From: an uncultured Clostridia bacterium
GTDB lineage: Bacteria; Bacillota; Clostridia; Lachnospirales; Lachnospiraceae
NCBI GenBank assembly: GCA_946405675.1
Contig: CAMJIC010000069.1
Span: 1 to 10,998, forward strand
Direction: 5' to 3'
DNA: 10,998 bases
Within the stretch, counting starts at the first letter, position 1. Each line of letters starts with the position of its first letter. Positions 5,718 through 10,998 of this stretch are shown piece by piece. The notes beneath the pieces were generated by a model that was not told where the DNA came from, did no database searches, and worked only from the letters and a program-made list of their open reading frames with translations. Made by a program: the position numbers and the translations under genes.

Positions 5718-7196
5718 ATGCTTTATATCGGAGTGGATCTCGGAACGAGTGCGGTAAAGCTTCTGCTGATGGAATCCGGCGGAAAGATCGTGAAGATCGT
5801 GTCGAAGGAATATGGTCTTTCCTTCCCGCATCCGGGCTGGTCCGAGCAGAACCCGGAGGACTGGTATGAGCAGTCGGTCGCGGGGCTGAAGGAACTTCTG
5901 GACGGGCAGGATAAGAGCCAGGTTGCGGGCATTTCATTCGGCGGACAGATGCACGGGCTTGTAATCCTGGATCAGAAGGATCAGGTGATCCGGCCTGCGA
6001 TCCTGTGGAATGACGGAAGAACCATGGCTCAGACGGATTTCCTGAATGAGAATGTCGGGAAGGACATGCTGGAGAAGTATACGGCGAACATTGCGTATGC
6101 CGGTTTTACTGCGCCGAAGATCCTCTGGGTGAAGGAGAATGAGCCGGAGAATTTCGCAAGGATCGAGAAGATCATGCTGCCGAAGGATTATCTTGCGTAT
6201 CGGCTGACAGGGACGTTTGCGACGGATTATTCGGATGCTTCGGGGATGCTTCTGCTTGATGTCGCCAATAAGCGCTGGTCGGAGGAGATGTGCGCGATCT
6301 GCGGGATCTCAGTGAAGATGCTTCCGCAGCTCTTTGAAAGCTATGAGAAGATCGGTACCCTGAAGCAGGAGATCGCCGCCGAGCTTGGCCTGTCGGAGAA
6401 TGTCGTGGTTGCTGCGGGCGGAGGAGACAATGCGGCATCCGCGGTTGGAACAGGAACCGTAGGTGAAGGGAAGTGCAATATTTCCCTGGGAACCTCCGGC
6501 ACGTTGTTTATCTCCTCAGATCATTTTGTGCCGACCAACGGGCATACTGCACTGCACAGTTTCGCGCATTCGGACGGCCATTTCCACCTGATGGGATGCA
6601 TGCTTTCTGCGGCAAGCTGTAACAAGTGGTGGAATGAAGAGATTCTGCATACGAAGGATTACGCGGCGGAGCAGGCGCAGATCACGGATGAGAAGCTTGG
6701 GGAGAACCATGTGTTCTACCTGCCGTACCTGATGGGAGAGAGAAGTCCCCTGAATGATCCGCTGGCCCGGGGAACCTTTGTCGGCATGACGATGGATACG
6801 ACCCGGAGCGACATGACGCAGGCGGTGCTCGAAGGCGTGATCTTCGGCCTGAGGGATTCCCTTGAGGTGGCGAAGAGCCTTGGGATCCATGTGACCAGGA
6901 GCACGATCGTCGGAGGCGGCGCGAAGAGCCCTCTGTGGAGGAAGATGGCGGCGAATATCCTGGGAATCCGTCTGGAGTTTCCGGCCAGTGAGGAGGGGCC
7001 GTCGATGGGCGGAGCCATGCTGGCCGCGGTTGCGTGCGGCGAATATCCGGATGTCAGGGCTGCGTGCGAGAGGATTGTGAAGATCACAGGCTGTGTGGAT
7101 CCGGATCCAGTGCTGAGCGCAAAGTATGAGAGGCGCTATCAGCAGTTCAGGAAGATCTACCCCGCGCTGAAGCAGGTATTTCCGCAGATCCAGTAA
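5718..7196 (+). CDS. xylB: Xylulokinase, FGGY carbohydrate kinase
   Basis: Phosphorylates a ketopentose, most likely D-xylulose, to feed the pentose phosphate pathway. From the ATG at 5718 it has 492 residues, normal for XylB. DLGTSAVK (7-14) is the N-terminal phosphate-binding loop, GGQMHG (75-80) is the XylB-type substrate motif, WNDGR (97-101) follows, and D237 in GGGDNAA (234-240) is the expected catalytic base. SLGTSG (256-261) and GGGAKSPLWRKMAANILG (399-416) form the ATP-binding half. GGGAGG at 5705-5710 is seven bases before this ATG; an upstream in-frame ATG at 5667 lacks such a site. Promoter and terminator upstream make it the first gene of the sugar block. Related kinases can take other ketoses, so sugar identity rests on similarity. 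Confidence 0.93.
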   Translation: MLYIGVDLGTSAVKLLLMESGGKIVKIVSKEYGLSFPHPGWSEQNPEDWYEQSVAGLKELLDGQDKSQVAGISFGGQMHGLVILDQKDQVIRPAILWNDGRTMAQTDFLNENVGKDMLEKYTANIAYAGFTAPKILWVKENEPENFARIEKIMLPKDYLAYRLTGTFATDYSDASGMLLLDVANKRWSEEMCAICGISVKMLPQLFESYEKIGTLKQEIAAELGLSENVVVAAGGGDNAASAVGTGTVGEGKCNISLGTSGTLFISSDHFVPTNGHTALHSFAHSDGHFHLMGCMLSAASCNKWWNEEILHTKDYAAEQAQITDEKLGENHVFYLPYLMGERSPLNDPLARGTFVGMTMDTTRSDMTQAVLEGVIFGLRDSLEVAKSLGIHVTRSTIVGGGAKSPLWRKMAANILGIRLEFPASEEGPSMGGAMLAAVACGEYPDVRAACERIVKITGCVDPDPVLSAKYERRYQQFRKIYPALKQVFPQIQ

Positions 7197-7233
7197 TGAA
7201 GGAACATTGTGATGAAGGATCATTATGAGGAAG

Positions 7234-7318
7234 CGGCTTTCCGGCCGGCGGCATTTTTGAACATGCCTGCATGGATCCGGGGATGCGTTTTGCCCGGGTT
7301 GGGGGAAGGCCGGAGCCG
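7234..7318 (+). other. Structured xylB-fucI intergenic region
   Basis: CGGCT-TT-CCGGCC (7234-7246) can pair with GGCCGGAGCCG (7308-7318) apart from the two-base bulge, closing a branched fold. Inside are CATG/CATG (7262-7265 with 7270-7273) and CCGGG/CCCGG (7277-7281 with 7293-7297). No T-tail follows, so it is not an obvious terminator and read-through from xylB is possible. Pairing was found by eye and not scored for energy. Confidence 0.35.
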
Positions 7319-7388
7319 TCTTCCATCATGAGATAGATGCAGCAGATGTATAGGTATTGTGATTCAGTGAAAAGAGGAGGAATTCGAC

Positions 7389-8876
7389 ATGTTCACTAAC
7401 ATTCCAAAGGCAAAGGTCGGTATCGTAGCCGTCAGCCGCGACTGCTTCCCGGCTTCTCTGGCGATCAACCGCAGAAAGGCGCTCGTTGAGGCTTATACCG
7501 CGAAGTATGGCGCGGAGGATATCTATGAATGTCCGGTATGTATCATCGAGAGCGAGATCCAGATGGTCGAGGCGCTTGAGGATGTGAAGAAGGCCGGATG
7601 CAACGCGCTTGTTGTCTATCTTGGCAACTTCGGGCCGGAGATCTCCGAGACCCTGCTTGCGAAGCATTTTGAAGGTCCGAAGATGTTCGTCGCGGCGGCG
7701 GAGGAGAGCCAGGGCGACCTTTCCGACGGAAGAGGAGATGCGTACTGCGGCATGCTGAATGCCAGCTACAACCTGAGACTGCGCCAAGTGCGCGCATACA
7801 TTCCGGAGTATCCGGTGGGAACCGCGAAAGAGTGCGCGGATATGATTCATGAGTTCCTTCCCATCGCGCGTGCGGTGATCGGTCTGTCCAAGCTGAAGCT
7901 GATCACCTTCGGCCCGAGGCCGAACAACTTCCTTGCCTGCAACGCGCCGATCCAGCAGCTGTACAACCTTGGCGTGGAGATCGAAGAGAACTCCGAGCTT
8001 GACCTGTTCGAGTCGTTCAACAATCATGCGGGCGACGCGAGGATCCCGGAAGTGATCGCGGACATGGAGAAGGAGCTTGGCAAGGGCAACAAGAAGCCGG
8101 AGGTTCTGGAGAAGCTTGCGCAGTATGAGCTTACGCTCCTTGACTGGATCGAGAAGCACAAGGGCTACAGGGAGTATGTCTGCATCGCCGGCAAGTGCTG
8201 GCCTGCGTTCCAGACCCAGTTCAAGTTTGTCCCGTGCTATGTCAACAGCCGTCTGACCGGCCGCGGCATCCCGGTATCCTGTGAGGTTGATGTTTACGGC
8301 GCGCTGTCCGAGTTCATCGGCACCTGCATTACCGGAGAGTCCGTCACTCTCCTGGATATCAATAACTCCGTCCCGGATGACATGTACATGGAATCCATCC
8401 GGCCTTACTTCGGATATACCCATACGGATACGTTCATGGGCTTCCATTGCGGCAATACCTGCTCCAGCAGACTGGTTTCCTGCGAGATGAAGTATCAGAA
8501 GATCATGGCAAGGAACCTTCCGGTCGAGGTGACCAACGGAACCCTCGAAGGCGACATCGCCCCCGGCGACATCACCTTCTTCCGCCTGCAGAGCACTTCC
8601 GACAATATCCTCCGCGCATATGTGGCGGAAGGCGAGATCCTTCCGGTTGCGACGAAGTCCTTTGGCGGCATCGGTGTGTTCGCGATCAAGGAGATGGGAC
8701 GCTTCTATCGCCACGTGCTGATCGAGAAGGGATATCCGCACCATGGCGCGGTTGCGTTCGGCCATTTCGGAAAGGCACTGTTCGAGGTGTTCAAGTACAT
8801 TGGCGTCGCGCAGGATGAGATCGGATGGAACCAGCCGGCTTCCCTTCCGTACAAGAGCGAGAATCCGTTCAGATAA
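7389..8876 (+). CDS. L-fucose/L-arabinose isomerase family sugar isomerase
   Basis: A 495-residue cytoplasmic aldose-ketose isomerase of the FucI/AraA fold, shorter than E. coli FucI (about 590) and near AraA size. In CEVDVYGALSEF (298-309), E299, and in LLDINN (321-326), D323, stand 24 residues apart, the same spacing as the FucI manganese ligands Glu337 and Asp361. GFHCGN (351-356) and the YPHHGAVAFGH stretch (449-459) supply candidate histidine ligands. AGAGGAGG at 7373-7380 is eight bases before the ATG. It follows xylB and precedes galM, so it probably turns an imported pentose into the ketose that XylB phosphorylates. Substrate (D-xylose, D-arabinose, L-arabinose or a deoxysugar) is not decided by sequence, so no symbol is given. 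Confidence 0.85.
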   Translation: MFTNIPKAKVGIVAVSRDCFPASLAINRRKALVEAYTAKYGAEDIYECPVCIIESEIQMVEALEDVKKAGCNALVVYLGNFGPEISETLLAKHFEGPKMFVAAAEESQGDLSDGRGDAYCGMLNASYNLRLRQVRAYIPEYPVGTAKECADMIHEFLPIARAVIGLSKLKLITFGPRPNNFLACNAPIQQLYNLGVEIEENSELDLFESFNNHAGDARIPEVIADMEKELGKGNKKPEVLEKLAQYELTLLDWIEKHKGYREYVCIAGKCWPAFQTQFKFVPCYVNSRLTGRGIPVSCEVDVYGALSEFIGTCITGESVTLLDINNSVPDDMYMESIRPYFGYTHTDTFMGFHCGNTCSSRLVSCEMKYQKIMARNLPVEVTNGTLEGDIAPGDITFFRLQSTSDNILRAYVAEGEILPVATKSFGGIGVFAIKEMGRFYRHVLIEKGYPHHGAVAFGHFGKALFEVFKYIGVAQDEIGWNQPASLPYKSENPFR

Positions 8877-8881
8877 GCCGG

Positions 8882-8971
8882 ACTGTTTAGATTAGCGGTA
8901 CTGCTCAGATAAGCGGAACTGCTTAGAGATAATTGCTCAGATATTAAAATGCTCAGAAATAACTGCTCAGG
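8882..8971 (+). repeat. Degenerate array of six ACTGCTCAGA motifs
   Basis: The decamer ANTGYTYAGR recurs at 8882, 8900, 8918, 8932, 8948 and 8962 (start-to-start steps 18, 18, 14, 16, 14). The first three units also share an AGCGG suffix. The motif resembles the inner part of the element ends (ACTGTTCAGA), so the array may derive from them. It starts just after the isomerase stop and contains no gene. Confidence 0.65.
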
Positions 8972-9005
8972 ACGGGCGGTTATTTCTGAGAGGATCTGCA
9001 GATCC
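8952..9005. repeat. 12-bp perfect hairpin followed by a 14-bp palindrome
   Basis: CTCAGAAATAAC (8952-8963) is the exact reverse complement of GTTATTTCTGAG (8979-8990), with a 15-nt loop. Two bases after it comes the perfect palindrome GGATCTGCAGATCC (8992-9005). The hairpin could end or stabilise the isomerase transcript, but there is no T-tract, so a classical terminator is not supported. Confidence 0.7.
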
Positions 9006-9030
9006 GGGAGAGCAGGATAGTGAAAAAGCG

Positions 9031-9163
9031 GTAACTATTCCAGGCAGCCCGAAGCACTTGCTGCTGAGGGTGTATGAAAGTGTAAATGAAGTGGCACCGG
9101 GCGATTCAGGATGCGAAGCATCGCCCGATGCGTAACTGTTCAGAACGGGTTCTGAACAATTAC
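9031..9163 (+). mobile_element. 133-bp composite MITE-like element, apparently complete
   Basis: It begins GTAACTATTC (9031-9040) and ends GAACAATTAC (9154-9163), nearly exact inverted ends. Its first 55 bases match the inverted copy at 1-55 at 50 of 55 positions. Inside, CGGGCGAT (9098-9105) and ATCGCCCG (9120-9127) form a hairpin. The right end is itself a near-perfect palindrome, GTAACTGTTCAGAAC (9132-9146) against GTTCTGAACAATTAC (9149-9163), 14 of 15 paired. Flanks are not a perfect duplication: AAAAAGCG before and ATAAAGCG after, the latter offset by one base, agree at 7 of 8. No gene is inside. Confidence 0.68.
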
Positions 9164-9189
9164 CATAAAGCGAGTTACCATAAAGCGAG
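9160..9189 (+). repeat. Perfect 15-bp tandem duplication at the galM ribosome binding site
   Basis: TTACCATAAAGCGAG occurs twice in succession (9160-9174, 9175-9189). The first copy begins with the last bases of the repeat element; the second supplies GAGG (9187-9190), the galM ribosome site. Replication slippage or a trace of an earlier insertion and loss would both produce it. Confidence 0.85.
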
Positions 9190-9197
9190 GAAAAGAT

Positions 9198-10232
9198 ATG
9201 TCAGTCACAAAAGAAGCGTTTGGAGGGGAATATACGCTGTATACCATTACCAACGAAAATGGCATGCAGGCCAGGGTGACGGATCTGGGCGGAACTCTGG
9301 TTTCCCTTCTTTTCCAGGATAAGAATGAGAATATGCGCGACGTTGTACTCGGATATGATACGCCGGAGGAATATAAAAAGAACGGCTTCTTCTTCGGCGC
9401 CTGGGTAGGGCGGAGCGGAAACCGCATTGACAAGGCGAAGTTTGAACTGAACGGGAAAACTTATCAGCTGGCGGTCAATGACAACGAGAACAATCTCCAC
9501 AGCGGGATGGATTATTTCCATCTGCGCAAGGCGGAAGTGACAGCCTGTTCCGAGGACTCCGTCACCTTTGAGATCAAGGACGGGGATCTTCAGCAGGGAT
9601 ACCCGGGCAGCTTTACGGCCCAGGTGACCTATACCCTGACGGATGACAACACGCTGAAGCTGACCTACAGGGCGAAGAGCGATCAGGATACCGTCTGCAA
9701 TATGACCAACCACACCTATTTCAACCTGGGCGGCCATGACAGCGGCAGCATAACGGATACGCAGCTTTGCCTGAATTGCAAGGCATACACGCCGGTCATC
9801 GACAGCCAGTCGATCCCCACCGGAGAGATCCGTCCGGTGGAAGGGACGCCGTTTGATTTCACCGTTGCAAAGACCATCGGCCGGGACATCGGTGCTGATG
9901 ATGAGCAGCTGAAGTTTGTGGGCGGTTATGACCACAACTTTGTGATCGCGAAGGAGAAGGGCACGGTGGTGAAATTCGCTGAGGCATATCAGCCGAAGAC
10001 AGGCATCTGCATGGAGTGCTATTCCGATCTGCCGGGTGTCCAGCTGTATGTCGGGAACTTCATTACCCCGCATACCGGAAAAGGCGGCGCTGCCTATGAT
10101 TACCGTAACGGCTTCTGCCTGGAAACCCAGTATTATCCGAACTCCATCAATCAGGAAGGCTTCGCAAAGCCCATCCTGAAAGCAGGAGAGGAGTTTACGT
10201 CAGTCACCTGCTATAAGTTCAGCGTGAAGTAA
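9198..10232 (+). CDS. galM: Aldose 1-epimerase (mutarotase)
   Basis: Interconverts alpha and beta anomers of aldoses so that imported sugar reaches the isomerase in the usable form. The 344 residues match GalM length. R76 in GNRI (74-77), H101 in NNLHSG (98-103), H172 in NHTYFNLGG (171-179), D245 in YDHNF (244-248) and E309 in LETQ (308-311) correspond to the substrate-binding and catalytic set of the family, where the histidine and the late glutamate act as acid and base. No signal peptide is seen. GAGG at 9187-9190 precedes the ATG by seven bases. Position beside xylB, the isomerase and a sugar-binding protein suggests a pentose or mixed aldose role rather than a dedicated galactose pathway. 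A terminator closes the gene. Confidence 0.94.
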   Translation: MSVTKEAFGGEYTLYTITNENGMQARVTDLGGTLVSLLFQDKNENMRDVVLGYDTPEEYKKNGFFFGAWVGRSGNRIDKAKFELNGKTYQLAVNDNENNLHSGMDYFHLRKAEVTACSEDSVTFEIKDGDLQQGYPGSFTAQVTYTLTDDNTLKLTYRAKSDQDTVCNMTNHTYFNLGGHDSGSITDTQLCLNCKAYTPVIDSQSIPTGEIRPVEGTPFDFTVAKTIGRDIGADDEQLKFVGGYDHNFVIAKEKGTVVKFAEAYQPKTGICMECYSDLPGVQLYVGNFITPHTGKGGAAYDYRNGFCLETQYYPNSINQEGFAKPILKAGEEFTSVTCYKFSVK

Positions 10233-10261
10233 AGCGCAGACCATTCATATGATTCAGAAAG

Positions 10262-10294
10262 CTCCGTCCGGAGGAAACCGGGCGGAGTTTTTTT
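10262..10294 (+). terminator. Intrinsic terminator after galM
   Basis: CTCCGTCCG (10262-10270) pairs with CGGGCGGAG (10279-10287), nine pairs with one G-U and an 8-nt loop, followed by seven T. It isolates the transporter gene from galM. Confidence 0.92.
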
Positions 10295-10331
10295 GTCAAT
10301 AGGATTCTTTTGCCGGAAGTATCGGGTTGTG

Positions 10332-10399
10332 CAAAATTATGCTAAACGAAACGCGGGATTCCATGCGAATCGTCAAAAATAGGCTAAAAGAAGTCAAAA
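10332..10399 (+). promoter_or_regulatory. Helically phased direct repeat, candidate activator site
   Basis: CAAAATTATGCTAAACG (10332-10348) and CAAAAATAGGCTAAAAG (10374-10390) agree at 14 of 17 positions and start exactly 42 bp apart, four helical turns. GTCAAAA at 10372-10378 recurs at 10393-10399, 21 bp or two turns on, next to the -35 region. Same-face direct repeats beside a promoter with a poor -35 fit an AraC-type activator; the regulator itself is not in the window. Confidence 0.5.
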
Positions 10400-10426
10400 C
10401 ATTCCATTCCTTGGTGAAAATGACTG

Positions 10427-10435
10427 TGATATAGT
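10427..10435 (+). promoter_or_regulatory. Extended -10 promoter of the sugar-binding protein gene
   Basis: TGATATAGT is an extended -10 (TG, one base, TATAGT). The -35 position at 10407-10412 reads TTCCTT, a poor match, consistent with activator dependence. Predicted start is near 10442; a small hairpin GGGAC/GTCCC (10449-10465) follows at the beginning of the transcript. Confidence 0.6.
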
Positions 10436-10506
10436 ATCTTCAGTAACAGGGACAAGGAAAGTCCCAGGTGTAGAATCAACATATTATGAAAATGGAGGTT
10501 TTCAGC

Positions 10507-10998
10507 ATGAAGAAGTTTTTAGCAATTGCATTGTCAACCGCAATGGCAGCCAGCATGATGGCTCCGGCAGCATTCGCAGATGAGACGGAAGCAGCAGGCG
10601 ACATCCTTCCGGGCGATGGTCAGAAGATTGGCGTTTCCATGCCGACCAAGGATCTGCAGAGATGGAATCAGGACGGCGAGAACATGCAGAAGATGCTTGA
10701 GGATGCCGGCTACACGGTAGACCTTCAGTATGCTTCCAACGATCCGCAGACCCAGCTTTCCCAGGTTGAGAACATGATCTCCTCCGGAGCGGAAGTCCTT
10801 GTTATCGCGGCAATCGAAGGCTCCTCCCTCGGCGAGGCGCTTGACATGGCGAAAGAGAACGAGATTCCGGTCATCGCTTATGACCGTCTGCTGATGGATA
10901 ACGACGGCGTTTCCTACTATGCGACCTTCGATAACTACATGGTCGGTACCGTTCAGGGACAGTACATCATCGACACCCTGGATCTGGACAACGCTGAC
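10507..10998 (+). CDS. chvE: Sugar ABC transporter substrate-binding protein, ChvE/XylF type (3' end missing)
   Basis: The first 164 residues of an extracytoplasmic sugar-binding protein of the multiple-monosaccharide group (xylose, arabinose, galactose, glucose). A signal peptide (KK at 2-3, hydrophobic to about 19, AFA at 22-24) should be cut before D25. The mature part starts with IGVSMPTKDLQRW (41-53), then QTQLSQVENMI (81-91), VLVIAAIEG (97-105), AYDRL (124-128) and YYATFDN (137-143), all close to the ChvE pattern. No cysteine follows the hydrophobic segment, so there is no lipobox, unusual for a Firmicute binding protein. GGAGG at 10494-10498 is eight bases before the ATG. The ATPase and permease genes are expected just beyond the window. 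The symbol rests on partial sequence. Confidence 0.88.
   Translation, partial: MKKFLAIALSTAMAASMMAPAAFADETEAAGDILPGDGQKIGVSMPTKDLQRWNQDGENMQKMLEDAGYTVDLQYASNDPQTQLSQVENMISSGAEVLVIAAIEGSSLGEALDMAKENEIPVIAYDRLLMDNDGVSYYATFDNYMVGTVQGQYIIDTLDLDNAD

Noticed and set aside
7326..8765. 479-codon minus-strand open frame opposite the isomerase
   Set aside because: Antisense shadow; the plus-strand protein carries conserved metal-binding motifs and the minus frame has no recognisable domain.
8882..8971. Possible CRISPR array from regularly spaced short repeats
   Set aside because: Repeats are about 10 bp and degenerate, spacing is 14-18 bp start to start, there are no unique spacers of normal length and no cas genes.
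8952..8990. Intrinsic terminator for the isomerase gene
   Set aside because: The stem is strong but is followed by AGGATCTGCA, not a T-tract; recorded as a hairpin instead.
10320..10440. Catabolite-repression (cre) operator near the binding-protein promoter
   Set aside because: No stretch fits the cre consensus convincingly; the direct repeats are a better supported signal.

Overview
The window looks like a chromosomal segment from an anaerobic Clostridia-type Firmicute, most likely a Lachnospiraceae relative. Support comes from strong AGGAGG-type ribosome binding sites, a TTG start, sigma-A-like promoters, T-tailed hairpin terminators, moderately high GC for that group, and protein types common there (ChvE-like sugar-binding protein, FucI/AraA-family isomerase, divergent MntP-like membrane protein). 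Genus is not resolved. All eight genes are on the + strand; the last is cut by the window end.

Layout. 1-55: end of a dispersed intergenic element in inverted orientation. 163-1892: aroE then aroD, two consecutive shikimate-pathway steps, separated by a 58-bp palindromic insertion with a perfect 8-bp target duplication and closed by a strong terminator. 2056-2628: small six-helix membrane protein with its own promoter. 2831-5348: a radical SAM enzyme with extra C-terminal cysteines, followed by a diacylglycerol-kinase-type lipid kinase; no terminator is visible between them. 5349-5717 (no gene): a partial repeat element, a terminator, a good promoter and a structured leader. 5718-8876: xylulokinase, then an L-fucose/L-arabinose-isomerase-family enzyme. 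8877-9197 (no gene): a degenerate short-motif array, a 12-bp hairpin, a 14-bp palindrome and a 133-bp composite repeat element. 9198-10232: aldose 1-epimerase. 10507-end: start of a ChvE/XylF-type sugar-binding protein behind an extended -10 promoter with a helically phased upstream direct repeat.

The right half reads as a monosaccharide (probably pentose) locus. The binding protein delivers sugar to an ABC importer presumably encoded just outside the window. GalM equilibrates anomers, the isomerase makes a ketose, and the FGGY kinase phosphorylates it. No classical xylose isomerase (XylA) is in the window, so the FucI-family enzyme is the candidate isomerase here.

The most distinctive DNA-level signal is a family of short non-coding elements in at least four gaps. 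Their ends read GTAACTGTTC...GAACAGTTAC. GTAA-type ends and an 8-bp target duplication resemble IS66-family insertions, so they may be miniature (MITE-like) derivatives. This is inference from end sequence and duplication size only.
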